NCBI GenBank assembly: GCA_023853785.1
Contig: JAJIRX010000533.1
Span: 62,001 to 126,000, forward strand
Source: Psilocybe azurescens
Taxonomy: Eukaryota > Basidiomycota > Agaricomycetes > Agaricales > Agrocybaceae
DNA length: 64,000 bases
Direction of reading: 5' to 3'
How positions within the stretch are numbered: position 1 is the stretch's first letter; each line of letters begins with the position of its first letter. Below, piece by piece: positions 23,101-34,014 of this stretch. The notes beneath the pieces are model-generated. The model was not told where the DNA came from and searched no databases. It saw only the letters and a list, made by a program, of their open reading frames with translations. The position numbers were made by a program, and so were the translations under genes.

Positions 23101-24605
23101 GCAGTCTCCAGTGCTGTACAGGTGATGTTTTTTGGAGGATGAAGCTGCAGTGTGCTTTACTCATGTAGTGGGTAAAAATATAGACACAGTTAACTATTAT
23201 GCATGAGAATTAACATATAAATTTTAATGCACTATGGGCTATAGATTAATGTAATTAATTTGCAACATAAATGTAGTGGGATAAGGGGACAGCTATTTTA
23301 ATTGTGAAGAGTGTAAGCTATAAATTTTAAAATAGTACTGTGCTGTGGGTGCTGTAGATAATAGGATAGTTCCAGTTTTGTATATAAGATGCAAGTAAGA
23401 TTATTTTGTGACAAATAATGTACACAATAATTGTTCAAGAGTGGGCAGAGAATATATTGTGGAGATGTATACTGACATGGACATGGTGCCAAAGGTGCCA
23501 TGCTTTGTTGCAATATTCCTGAATGGTTTTCATTAGACTTAGAAAGGGTGGAGAGGTGAAATATTTATATTATATTTAGTATAGAGGTGTGGAGCACTAA
23601 CATAGGCACTACCCTGGCTCACTTTATGACTGACATATAGCAGCAGGAGGATTTGTGGGTGTGTTGGTTCTATTTAAATAAAGATGTGGATGGAAAGATA
23701 GTATTGAGACATGATTTTGTAATTGGAAATAAGCAGTGTACAATGCTGTACAGGTGATAAAATTATTTATTTTTTGAGGATAAAGCTCCAGTGTGCTTTA
23801 CACTTGAAAAAATGAATATATTATTAAGTATTGGGTGTGAGAATTGAGATTTAAATTTTAAAGTACTATAGGTTGTATGTAGATTAACGTGATTAATGTT
23901 CAGGACTATTTAATTGTGAAGAAAAAGAGTATAAGGTATGAAATTTAAAATAGCACAGTGCCACAGGTGCTGTGCATATGGGGATTTGTAAGTAGTCAAT
24001 GAGTAGTGCAGTATTATATATAAGATATAAAGTAGGATGATGATTGATTGGGAGTGGACATGGACAGGGGTGTGGATATTAAAACAGGCATGGTGGCAAA
24101 GATACTGTGAATTAGTTGGAGTGGGTGTAATATGATTTGAAATTTTAATTTGAGATTGTAGAAGCAAAGAAATATTTAATAGACACAGAATATACAGTTC
24201 TGTATATATATATTTGTGTATTTTTCACTATTATTGACTGTGAGTATATATAATTTGACTATGGAGATGCTGTGTGCCTCCATAGTGAGGTGCAAGAGTG
24301 CAACTCCAGCAGGCTGTGAAGTAGGGGAGGGGGTGAGCGCAGCTCATCCCCCAAGAGTGGCTGCTATTATTATTATTTTTATGATACATGGAGTGTCAAT
24401 AAAAGGGGGATGAGCAAAGCTCATTCCCCAAGTGTATGATAATTGTAATTGGTATTATTTATTTTTCAATGAGGGAGGCGAGGGTGCCGACAAAGCGGGG
24501 GTCTGGGGCAGCCCCATGAAGCTGTTGACCCTGCCGTGAAGCACAGGGGGTGAGCGAAGCAAATCCCCCTGATGCATAGCCGGCGGGTCATAAAGCTCGT
24601 TATAA
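20190..24605. repeat. giant imperfect inverted repeat inside E2
   Basis: The left arm begins with AGCTTTATGACCGCCCGC and the right arm ends with its inverse, GCCGGCGGGTCATAAAGCT. Outer arms (20190-20860 versus 23990-24605) and inner arms (22500-22590 versus 22708-22800) match well in inverse orientation. Between them each arm holds repeated units of about 0.5 kb (the CAGCACCTGCGGCGCTGTGCCATTT region near 20870, 21380 and 22020; inverse near 23300 and 23950). The turn is about 110 bp around 22645. Each outer arm also has two or three GGGGATGAGC..GCTCATCCCC hairpins. No coding sequence was recognised in either arm. Confidence 0.7.
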
Positions 24606-25164
24606 ATATCATGTGACCTGAATGGATTACTTAAGAGTTTATGTAAAAATATTATATAATACTGACAAAGCATACAATATCATGTGATTTCAATACATTA
24701 TTTATAAGCTTATGTAAGCAATTATTATGTAATGATGACTAAGCATTGTATTATACACTGATTAAGTACATTATGAGAAATTCCGGCCAGATTCTGACCG
24801 GGTCCAAGTGGGTCTGAGTGGATTCCGATTGGTTCCGACTGGGTCCAAGCAGTTCCGACCTGTACCTGTGGGGCACTGTAAAGTACTGGATTTTCTTTGC
24901 AATATTGCTATCAGTCAATGCACAATGAATCTTGTTATCAACATCATGAAGAACTTTTAAAAATTTGGCTGCGGAAAGAATGCTAGAGGAGGTAGACATT
25001 GCAGTGTTGATTTGAATGCAGAAAATTTGTAAGAGTTCAGAGTCAGGAGCAAGTTGGCAGATGAAGATTGTAGATGATAGCAAAGCAATGCTTGACTTTG
25101 TTGTGTTGGCAAAATCAACCATCATGTGATATAAATAGTGACAAATACAAATCCAATTCAGTCA

Positions 25165-25655
25165 TGACCTTTATCAGTACCAATCTCTTCAAACCTATCA
25201 CATTTCCCACAATAATGCCACAAGAAAACATTCAAAATCTTCAACAGGATGCACATTTAGCATCAGATTTGGCAGGGCTGGCCATGTCTCGCCCAAGCAA
25301 TACAACATCAGCAGGCTCAGTAGATCAGCACTGGCCTCTTTTTCAACCACTAAATATTCAATCTCATCCACCTGCTGCAATTGATTCTACTCAGACCATG
25401 GTTTCTATCAGCATTCCTGACAGCTTCACAGAATTAATCAGGCCCAATGGCTGGACAATTTATGTTCCTGAGTTTCTGGTATCAATAACTGAAAAGGAAT
25501 TCATAATGCTCAGTGTCGAGCTGAGCTAATCATGTATCTGGTGTTATTTCATTGAACATGTTTGCTCATTCATTCTTCAGTCAGGCAACAGCACTGGTTG
25601 TGATTTATCATTCTCGGAGACAGAGTCTTGGTCCCTGCCGATCTGGTAAGTATTA
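25165..25655 (+). CDS. hypothetical protein fragment, probably two exons
   Basis: An open frame from ATG at 25165 (MTFISTNLFKPITFP) reads through a Ser/Gln/Pro-rich section to VPEFLVSITEKEF and stops at 25529. A following exon-like segment (SGNSTGCDLSFSETESW, 25594-25655) is bounded by TTCATTCTTCAG and GTAAGT, consistent with a short fungal intron. It is divergent from the minus-strand gene that starts at 25125, with only about 40 bp between starts. I do not recognise the family. Moderate coding evidence only. Confidence 0.35.
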
Positions 25656-27401
25656 TTTTATATCATGCAGAAGTCAAATCATGTGATTCTGTTAGCATCT
25701 GACTGAATGGGAACTCCTTCACATCCATACCAAAATTAATTATCTATGTGAAACCCTTGGTATATCTTACAAGGACACTGAAGTACATAGTGTGTGATTT
25801 GATATATAAATAAAACCAAAACACAAACCAGAGAGGAATGGTCTAGACTAGATAAGATAACTCTCTCTCTGTTGAGTTAAAGTGAGGGCTGGCTTGGCCA
25901 CTAGGTTGTGAAGATATATGTGGTCTGAGGAGGGCAGGGATATATGAAGGAGGAGGAATGGATGAGGGAATATAAAATGCCCTTGAGTATTTACTGGGAG
26001 GAAGCAACCTGACTTGATTGGGGTAGAATAGTGTGATTGAGGTGTGATGACTGTGGAAGGGCCAAATGACTAGATAAATCGTAGAGATGGATACGGGGGC
26101 AGGAGTGAGAATGTAGTCTTGATCCTAGTGTGCTTTAATCGAGTCCACAACTTCTACAAAGCCAGGAGTAAGGTCTGGTGATTGAATAATGACTAGAGCG
26201 GCCTGGAGTGATAGATGGTGAAGGATTGTGCGATATTCTTGAACCAAAAAATCAAACAGAGCAGTGAAGTGAATGAGGGATGACTAGGGCGATGGATGAA
26301 GATGACAACAAGACCAAGATTGCTGAATAAAAATATTCTGGAGCAATAGAAGCAATGGGTAGTTGAGGATCTTGATGTAGAGGAAGAATGAAGGGTCTGG
26401 AGGATGATAGGATTGAAATGAACTGGACAAATTGCTCTGGGATGTGAGAGCGTGGGTGGTTAGATAGGCTGGTCTAGCCACTGATGAACGTCTTGAATAA
26501 CTGGAGTGATTGTTGAATTTTGTGCTGAATACTGATAGAGATTGATTGAATGCGTGCTTGGAGTGCTGGACTGAGTACTTGATAACTTGAAATCTTTGCT
26601 GTGAAGAAAGTTGGGGCTTGTAACTTCCTTGTATTCCAAGCGATACTAATACATGGTTTATATACCAGAGAACATAGAAAAATATTTAATAGAGATCAGG
26701 CGTCCAAACTATACTAATCATTCTGTAGAACGATACCCAGTAGTCCCATCTGTCAACTACATACAATAGATTGAAGGCTGACAGAGTTTAGGAGTGAAAA
26801 ATAGAAGGATGAGTAAGTAAGTAACATAGGATGAGTAAGAAGTATAAGCAGGATTATGAAAAGCGGAGTGAGATGAGTAAGAAAGAAGCTAAGCGAAGCT
26901 GAATAAGTACAATAAGAAAAAATGACAAAAGGAAGGAAGGATCAATCATATGAAAGTGTCAGACAATAGAAAAGGAGCCAAAATAGCGAACAAGTACCAT
27001 GCTAATAAATAGAACCAGTCTATTCATGGCACAGCTCAGTCATCCATTACCAAGACTGCTGAGTGAGACAAAGATTTGCTGCATATGTGGAATCCAGTTA
27101 AGGACCAAATAGTTGTAGATGACCAAATGCTGATGATGATGGTGATATATGATGCTGTGCAGTGCTGTCCATACTAGGATGGATAGGAATGATGTCCAGG
27201 AATAACCTGTGTATAGCCTTGAGGTTCAAAATAGATAGCCGATTGAATCACTGATAGGGAATGTAGCTGATCAAATAGTTGAAGTGGAGATTGAAAGTTG
27301 TAATGGAGATTGAAGTGGACTGTGAATGGACTTCAATGTTGAATATTGAGGGATGTGCTTCAGATAAAATTGTGAAATAATAACCCTGGCTTCTGCATGC
27401 A
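25656..27401. other. unassigned 1.7 kb, possible retroelement relic
   Basis: The plus strand is purine-rich with GATGAGTAAG repeats (26800-26900). On the minus strand a TATAAACC box near 26660 precedes a Pro/Ser-rich frame ending near 26284, which then continues after a stop (LVQEYRTILHHLSLQAALV). This could be an LTR leader plus gag relic, but no terminal repeats or target duplication were found. Confidence 0.25.
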
Positions 27402-27647
27402 ATGGGGAGTCGAGACAGATGCTCTAAGCTTATAGATAAATCTCATATCCAATCAAAATTGGTGTATGACAACGCCAGCCATAGGCTTTACATGGTGGAG
27501 TGGGAGAAGCTTAAAATGAATGATTGGTCATACAAACTATTTCAGGAGTTTGATAACAAAGCGCTAAATGCCATTGGGATTTTTGACCAAGAATTATCTG
27601 CACTATCGGCTGGTACTTTGGCCAACTGTGCAAATGTAGCTGAATAA
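27402..27647 (+). CDS. hypothetical 81-residue protein fragment
   Basis: A frame from ATG at 27402 (MGSRDRCSKLIDKSH .. EWEKLKMNDWSYKLFQEF .. LANCANVAE) has normal amino-acid balance and no low complexity, unlike most frames around it. It may be a terminal exon of the gene whose earlier exons lie at 25165-25655, with the intervening 1.7 kb inserted later. No family recognised. Confidence 0.35.
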   Translation: MGSRDRCSKLIDKSHIQSKLVYDNASHRLYMVEWEKLKMNDWSYKLFQEFDNKALNAIGIFDQELSALSAGTLANCANVAE

Positions 27648-27904
27648 ATTTTAATTCTTGTCAATGCCTACACTACATCCCTCCACCCATTTGATGTTGG
27701 GCCAAGAAATATTGGGACCAAGCCATTGCATTGTAAAGAACAGGTTTGTCTTACATCCAGTTACTTATGTTGCTCAATTGTTGTTCTAAAATAATGTAAT
27801 ACTAACTATTATTTCTTTGTGGCTGATGTATTCAGGGCTGATCTGACAATATCGGTGGCCACAGCCAGTCTTTTTTGGGCCCACATTATGATATCAGTGA
27901 CTGT

Positions 27905-28070
27905 GGCTGATTTCAGGCATAAAATGGCTCATCCATAGAATTCTATGGCACTGACTGAGTCACTACATTGTATGTTCTGCCTGCTCTACTAGTTATAGGG
28001 TGTTCTATAGAATTCTATAGCACTGAGTCACACATATACAATATGTACATTCTATGGCCTGAGTCACTTG
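27905..28070. repeat. three palindromic ATAGAATTCTAT / CTGAGTCAC repeats
   Basis: CCATAGAATTCTATGG, CTATAGAATTCTATAG and ACATTCTATGG are each followed by a CTGAGTCAC-like tail. The palindromes can form hairpins. They lie outside the recognisable part of E4, and their origin is unclear. Confidence 0.5.
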
Positions 28071-28084
28071 CTACAATGTAGCTG

Positions 28085-28963
28085 CCCTATGTGGACTGCT
28101 GCACACACAATGACAAAGACTGAGACAGATGACCATGATAACGAGGATGAATGAGGATGACAATGAGGGCGAGGAAGGCTGCAACAGCATGGACAGCAAG
28201 GATGCAGATGGCAACAGCAAGGAGGACATGGATGGTGAGGGCAAGAGTGAGGGTGACAAGGGTGAGGGCAACAAGGGTGAGGGCAACAAGGGTGAGGTGA
28301 CAAGGGTGAGGGCAAGGAGGATGAGGATGCAGACAGCAGGCAAGGACAGCAGGCAAGGACAGCTGGCAAGAGCAAGGGCAAAGACAGCAGGTGAGAGTGA
28401 GGAGGATGCAGACAGTGGGCAAGGATAGCAGGCAAGGGCAAGGACAGCAGGCAAGAGGGAGGACGGTGGGTGAGAGCAAGAAGAATGCAGACAGTGGGTG
28501 ATGGCAAGGACAGCAGGTGAGAGTGAGGAGGATGTGGACAGTAGGCAAGGATAGTGGGGCAAGGGTAAGGATGATGACGTGGACAGTGAGTGCTACAGCC
28601 AACACCACCATTCTCCCACCCCCTCTTTTTTATTTTTATTTTTATTTTTATTTGCATTTTTCTTCCTTTTGTCTTGGCCCTCCCAAGTAGATAGTAATGT
28701 ATTAAATAGTTATTAATATATCATATTCCACTCATCTGAATTTATGTTAAGATTGAACATATTTATTGTATTAAGTCCTTCAGTGGACTGCAGTTATCTT
28801 AGTCCATATTCACTGTATAGTATACAATGTAAGATTACTAAAGTGCAGTGGAATCCAGTGGAGTCCACTGGAGTCCACTGGACTCTGTTTACCATTTTAC
28901 ACTCAGTATATAGGCAAGTCCAGTGGAGTCCATATGGACTGTGTGGGGGATGGCAAAGTACTG
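28085..28963 (-). mobile_element. E4: truncated family-1 element (half of an E1 type)
   Basis: The segment is the inverse of 14100-14500 of E1, including the poly(AAATA) stretch, the GGCCAAGACAAAAGGAAG segment and the TCCACTGGAGTCC repeats. The terminus GATGGCAAAGTACTG ends at 28963. The left part is a GGACAGCAGGCAAG / GGTGAGGGCAA simple-sequence block equivalent to E1's GTC-rich block. The Pol III module and the second terminus are missing, so the copy is truncated on the left. Confidence 0.65.
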
Positions 28964-29162
28964 GGCAGAGGCCATACTAGAAACTGCATAAATTGAGGAA
29001 CTATTTTATCATCTGTTTTACATGCAATCTCTCAAACGGTATTCATGTCAGGCAAATGATGAGTACAAATTCTATTTTATATTTTATTTACTTCAATCAG
29101 ACCTCTGCCCCCTTCCCCCTGCCAATTCTCCCCACAATTCATTCTAAATTGGTATATCAGGG

Positions 29163-29281
29163 ATGGCAAAAAGTGTCCAGAATAGGATGAAAGTACCCAA
29201 CAGAAAGCACATTAGAATGGTGGGAGCCGATGCCAGATTTGCTGAAAACCAGCTATTGAAATCAAAACCACCTCTGCAGGG
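29163..29281 (+). pseudogene. short host exon interrupted by E5
   Basis: A frame starting MAKSVQNRMKVPN at 29163 reads to KSKPPLQ at the E5 insertion. After removal of E5 it continues QGEGVPGCSVSGM to a stop at 32089. A pyrimidine tract and GTATATCAG just before suggest an intron acceptor. Too short to identify. Confidence 0.3.
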
Positions 29282-29549
29282 CAGTACTTTACAGTGCTCC
29301 ACTGGTACCAGTTGGAACCAGTCAGAATCCACTTGGAATTTTTCAGAATGTACTTACTCAGTGTACAAGATAATGCTTAGTCAGCTCTATATAATAAAAG
29401 CTTATATAAGCTTATAAATAATGTATTAAAATCACATGATATTTATGCTTAGTCAGTATTATATAATATTTATTACATAAACTCTTAAATAATCTATTCA
29501 GGTCACATGATATTTGTAATAAATGTGAAATTATAAAATACACTCAACA

Positions 29550-29608
29550 GGAATTGAACCAACAGCTTTATATATATTAATTCTACACATACTTTACTAA
29601 CTACACTA
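29550..29608 (-). ncRNA. tRNA-like Pol III A/B-box module of E5
   Basis: B box GGTTCAATTCC at 29560-29550 and A box TAGTGTAGTTAG at 29608-29597 (one change in the A box relative to E2). The Tc1 inserted about 40 bp upstream of the A box, which would put it in the 5' flank of any Pol III transcript. Confidence 0.45.
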
Positions 29609-29646
29609 TTATTGCTTGTGGTATTCTTAATATTTTATGAATTATA

Positions 29647-31235
29647 CAGTAGCTCAAAAACTGTCCCAATGTTTGGCACTTTCTCACTAATTGTTTAATA
29701 ACTTGTGAAATAAATTATGTAAAAGTCTGAAAATATTATATGTTATAGTTTAACATGTGACTAACATATTTCTCACCAAGGTCACATGATTTTAACAAAA
29801 ACTGATTAAGTAATGGAATTTACAAAATAATAAAACATTGGGACAGTTTTTGACCCTATAAAATAATAGCTTTACATGCTTGTAGAAAGCCAAATTGCTT
29901 TGTATAAATTGTGAGAAAATTAAACAAGGTCATGTGACACTATTTGTACACATTTGCAATGTTGAATTCAAGTTCAACCATCTTTCTCTTTAACCACCAC
30001 ATCATGAAGCCTGCAACACCTTCTCAGTACTGTCCTCAATCTTCTTGAAGAGGGCTATTCTCTTCGTAAAATAGAGTCTAAAACTGCTTTGGGAAAGTCT
30101 ACTGTTGGAAGAATCAAGAGGGAAGTGGATGCCAACAAAGAAAACCCTCAAAACAACAAAGGTGGATGTCCCTCCAAGCTTACTCCCAAGGATAAACAGG
30201 TCCTTTTTGTCAAATCAAAACAGGAAAGCTGGACAATGCTGTCCAGGCAACACACTTCATCAATGATGCTATTCCCTCTCCTGTTTGTGCCCAAACAGTC
30301 AGAAATGCCCTCAAAGAAAACAACTTCCGCTCTGTTGTTAAATCAAAACGGCCCTCCTCAAGGCTATCCACCGTCAAAAACACCTAAAATTTGCCCAGAA
30401 TCATGTTGGCTGGACTGTGGAGGATTGGAAAAGAGTACTCTGGTCAGATGAAACAAAAATCAACAGGATTGGCTCAGATTGAAGGGTCTATACATGGACA
30501 CCCAAGGGTGAAGCAATCTCAGATAGAACAACATCACCAACTGTCAAGCATGGAGGGGCAACAATCTCATGGTATGGGGTTGTATGGGGTGGAATGGTGT
30601 TGGAACACTCACTGAGGTTGAGGGGAAGATGAATGCAGACCAATACTGTGAAATTTTGGAGCATGGGGTGGATGAAAGCTTTGACAACTTGGAGATGGCA
30701 GAGGGGAAAAGGATTTTCAGCAGGATAATGACCCCAAACACACCTCCAAAAAGCTCAAGAATGGTTTTTGGCCAATGATGTTGAAGTTATGGAGTGGCCA
30801 CCCCAATCCCCTGATCTCAACCCCATTGAACACCTTTGGGTTTACCTCAAAAGGCAAATGATCACCCACGAGACACCACCCAAAGGAGCATTTGAATTGT
30901 GGGAGAGATTGGCAAAGGAATGGACTGAAATACCTTCAGAAACATGCCAAAGGCTTATAGAAAGCATGCCAAGAAGAATGGAGGCTGTTATCAAGGCAAA
31001 GGCCATACTAAGTACTAGATAGAGAGTCAAAAAACTGTCCCAATGTTTTATTATTTTGTAAATTCCATTACTTAATCAGTTTTTGTTAAAATCATGTGAC
31101 CTTGGTGAGAAATATGTTAGTCACATGTTAAACTATAACATATAATATTTTCAGACTTTTACATAATTTATTTCCCAAGTTATTAAACAATTAGTGAGAA
31201 AGTGCCAAACATTGGGACAGTTTTTTGAGCTACTG
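29647..31235 (+). mobile_element. Tc1/mariner element with ~210-bp terminal inverted repeats
   Basis: A 1589-bp element is flanked by TA (29645-29646; 31236-31237). Terminal inverted repeats run from 29647 to about 29855 and from 31025 to 31235. Within each repeat the outermost motif AAAACTGTCCCAATGTTT returns in inverse orientation at the inner edge, so each repeat can itself fold and has two potential transposase sites. E2 and E3 carry this site without the insertion. Confidence 0.88.
30002..31020 (+). pseudogene. Tc1-like DD34E transposase, frameshifted
   Basis: Pieces in several frames give the N-terminal helix-turn-helix region (GKSTVGRIKREVD), then LWSDETKINRIGSD with the first catalytic Asp at about 30445, QQDNDPKHTS with the second at about 30723, and SPDLNPIEHLW with the glutamate. 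Thirty-four residues separate the last two, the DD34E signature of Tc1 transposases, which cut and paste DNA at TA. At least four shifts or stops break it (near 30090, 30270, 30480 and 30770). The C-terminal 84 codons (30768-31022) remain open. Confidence 0.85.
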
Positions 31236-32989
31236 TATACCATTCTTTACAATGCCCAATAATATATTCTGGCACTTTCTCTGAAGCTATACCCACATAT
31301 TATATATCAAAATAATCAGAAATTTGAGCACAATGTGTCTGTAATTATATCGTTATGTGAATATTATGTAAGCATGTTCAATATACAAAATACTGTAAAT
31401 TTGAATATATACATATAGACATTATAGACCACTTTTTGCAACAGAATAGCACATTGTCAGCTATATTTTAATAGTGTAGCAATAATAGAAATTCATAAAA
31501 TGCAAAAATCAATTTTATTTAAGAAATTTAGATTATATAAACACAGATTTATATGAAAAATAGGTATTTCTTTACCAGAAAATTTCCAAATTTATATAAC
31601 TATTACATAAAAATATTTTTCTAAATTTTATGATTCTAACAATACTAAATTTGTCACAAACTGATAAGATCTATGTATACTGTTTGCATTATTGCTTGCT
31701 GAGCTGTAAATAGTATGCCAACATTATATGGTTCTGCTTGGTACCACTTGGATTCCACTTTGGAATTGGGTCTAATTAAGTTTAAAATTTATATAAATTC
31801 CACTCAGATTCCACTCGGATTCCAGTCAGATTCTGATCAGATTTGGGTCAGACTTCGGTAACAGTGGAGCCGGTCAGTACTGGTGATTCCAATTGGAATC
31901 CGGTTGGAAAAATTTGGACATTTTCTTGCTAATTTGGCAGGGACACTGCCAAATAAAATTCTGGTCAGAACCAGTCAGATTCTAATTGGATTCCAACCAG
32001 TTCTGACTGGAAACTGTGGGGAATGTAAAGACCTCCTGCAAGGTGAGGGTGTGCCAGGGTGCAGTGTATCAGGGATGGTGTCCACTTGACACTGTACCTC
32101 ACATGACATTGTTGGGCCCTCGCTTGACACTGTGATGAGCACTACATAATTGTCTTTTCACTGAGTCTCTTTCAGGCCATGTGACACATCACATCACAAT
32201 TAATTCAAATACCATATGGTATATAATTAGATTGCTGTCCCATGTAGACTTGTCCCCACTGGAAAGGCTGATACTGCCACACAACTCTGCTGCCAGCTTT
32301 TACTATCACCAACACATCATGTACTTTACCTCCACCCATATACTCCATGTGGAGTCCACCAACTCCATACAGAAGTGGTGGACTCCACATGGACTCCATC
32401 TGGAACATATCCAAGTGTTCAGAAAGTTATCTTTGATAGGTGGAGTTCAGGTGGACTCCAGATGGACTCCAGATGGACTTCAAGCAATTCCACTTGAATC
32501 CAACTGGAGGCCAGGTGGAGGCCAGGTGGAGGCCAGGTGGAGTCCAGGTGGAGTCCAGGTGGAGTTCAATTAGAATCCACCTGGACTCCATACCTGGATA
32601 ACAATATTCCAGCTTAGGCCATCAGAGAGCAGACTTATTGAATTTCACAAAGTCCAGCTATAGCCAGATTTTAATTGGAATGTATTTTCTTAGAGTAAAT
32701 TCATGTAAGAATGTATATATAATATATTAAAAACTATATACTACATTATTATCTACAATATTATCTACTAGCAAAGTTCATCACCACTGAAACATAAAAA
32801 AGAAATATATAAAAATATATAAAACAAAAAAATAAAAGAAAAACATACAAAACAGACAACAAAAGGAGGCGAGAGGGTACATAGTTGGTTCAAATAAATA
32901 TAGAAGCATATGAACATGAAAAAAAGAGAAAACGAGATAAAAAAAAGAAAAAAAGAAGAAAAAAAGGGGGCGAGAGGATGGCCGTGTCG

Positions 32990-33520
32990 CTTGTAGCCCC
33001 GCTAATGCAGCATTGTCGTTGTGGTGGCCGTTGTACATGCTGTGGTAGCCTTCGTACACGTCGTGGTGGCTGTCGTCGCATCTGGCATGTCCGTACATTG
33101 TGCTGTCGTGTCTGCGCGTCTGTCATACAGCGTTGTCATCGTCGTTGTGGCTGTTGTACACGTTGTCGTTGTCGTCGTACACGTCGCTGTCATCGTCGTG
33201 GCTGTCGACGTGTCGTGGTTGTCGTTGTCGTGGCTGTTGTACACGCCGTTGTCGTCGTTGTCGTGGCCGTCGTGATGCATCGCCGTCGTTGTCGCCGTCA
33301 TTGTGGCCGTCGTTGTCGTGGCCGTCATACACGTTGTTGTCGTGGCCGTCGTACACGTCGTGGTCGTGGTCGTCGTGGCCGTTGTCATCGTTGTTGCGGC
33401 CGTTGTACGTGTCGTCGTCATGGTCTGCGACGCGTTGGTGTCGTCGTCTGTACGCCGTCCTGCGTGCCGTTGTACCCATCGTTGTACGTACCGTACGTAC
33501 CCGTTGTTGTCGTTGTCGCC
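32990..33520. repeat. cryptically simple GTCGTT/GTCGTA block of E6
   Basis: About 530 bp of imperfect hexamers such as GTCGTT, GTCGTG and GTACAC. The long Arg/Cys/Val-rich frames (to about 33914) are by-products. In E7 the matching region is cut to about 160 bp of CAACAA / CATATGACAG. Confidence 0.8.
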
Positions 33521-34014
33521 GGCCTACACAAAAAAAGAGAGGGGGGAGCGGTTAATGGCGGCGGCATGCGGAATTTCGCGACTTACCTGGGGTTGCGACC
33601 TTGTTCCTCGCTCACCCTCGCATCGCCTCGTTCCCCCCTCGTTCGCGATTCGCCTTGCCTCGTTCCTTGTTCTCCACCCGCCTTGTTCCGTCTTCGTTCG
33701 TACTCACCTCCCTTCGTTCGCTGGGTGTCCGTCTGTTCTTCATTGGTCTCGGTTCGTTGTGATGCGATGCGTGTCGGGTCGGGTTGGCATGGGCCTGGCT
33801 CCGACTGACGACGGCGAGGTGGGGGCACGCACGACGGCCGGCAGCGGGGTGGTGGTGGTCGGAGGAAGAGGTGGGGTGGTGGAAATAATAAACGGACCGA
33901 CGTGGCATCAATAAGTCACATACATAACGTTATTTGTCACTTGCCAAGAAATGCCGAGTAAATAGCTGTATTGGTATGTATGCCATCAAAATTTGATAAA
34001 TTACAAAGGCTCTA

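Larger units (their letters stand above)
19240..24888 (-). mobile_element. E2: Pol III-core terminal-repeat element, family C, with giant inverted repeat
   Basis: A 5649-bp insertion with the AGGTCTTTACACTCCCCAC end at left and GTGGGGCACTGTAAAGTAC at right. The flanks GATTTCCT (19232-19239) and GATTTTCT (24889-24896) form an 8-bp duplication with one mismatch, and the host reading frame joins across it. Subterminal repeats here are of the TTCTGACTGG / TTCCGACTGG type. E5 is the same element without the 4.4-kb central inverted repeat, so E2 has an internal expansion or a nested insertion. A Pol III module lies at 20033-20091. No transposase was recognised. Confidence 0.7.
16760..25125 (-). pseudogene. 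decayed Cys-containing hypothetical gene split by E2
   Basis: Reading leftwards from ATG at 25125, an open frame (MMVDFANTTKSSIA .. SNIAK) reaches the E2 insertion at 24889. When E2 and one target duplication are removed it continues in frame as AKEIKHMTVQLV at 19239 and on towards 19150. A possible intron (GTAAAG..CTATAG) leads to KMHRKTGPEVAYLQLV. Further left come a Cys-rich piece (CYWC...CWRC..KVKC, around 18400-18500), an acidic piece (ESSDEPLPDPEDDNES, about 18310) and coiled-coil-like pieces to about 17400. Stops and frame changes are many. It resembles Agaricomycete hypothetical proteins with a GAL4-like cysteine cluster, but I cannot name it. Confidence 0.4.
29282..32034 (+). mobile_element. 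E5: family-C element containing a Tc1/mariner insertion
   Basis: The left end is CAGTACTTTACAGTGCTCC and the right end GTGGGGAATGTAAAGACCT. Flanks TCTGCAGGG and CCTGCAAGG match at 7 of 9 positions, a decayed target duplication. Without the 1.59-kb Tc1 at 29647-31235 the element is about 1.16 kb. It is homologous to E2 outside E2's giant inverted repeat, and to E3. TTCCGACTGG / TTCTGACTGG-type repeats flank the ends (29300-29345, 31740-32020). The Pol III module is on the minus strand at 29550-29608. Confidence 0.7.

Noticed and set aside
25770..27390. LTR retrotransposon on the minus strand
   Set aside because: There is a TATA-like box and a gag-like Pro/Ser-rich frame, but no second LTR, target duplication or recognisable motif was found.
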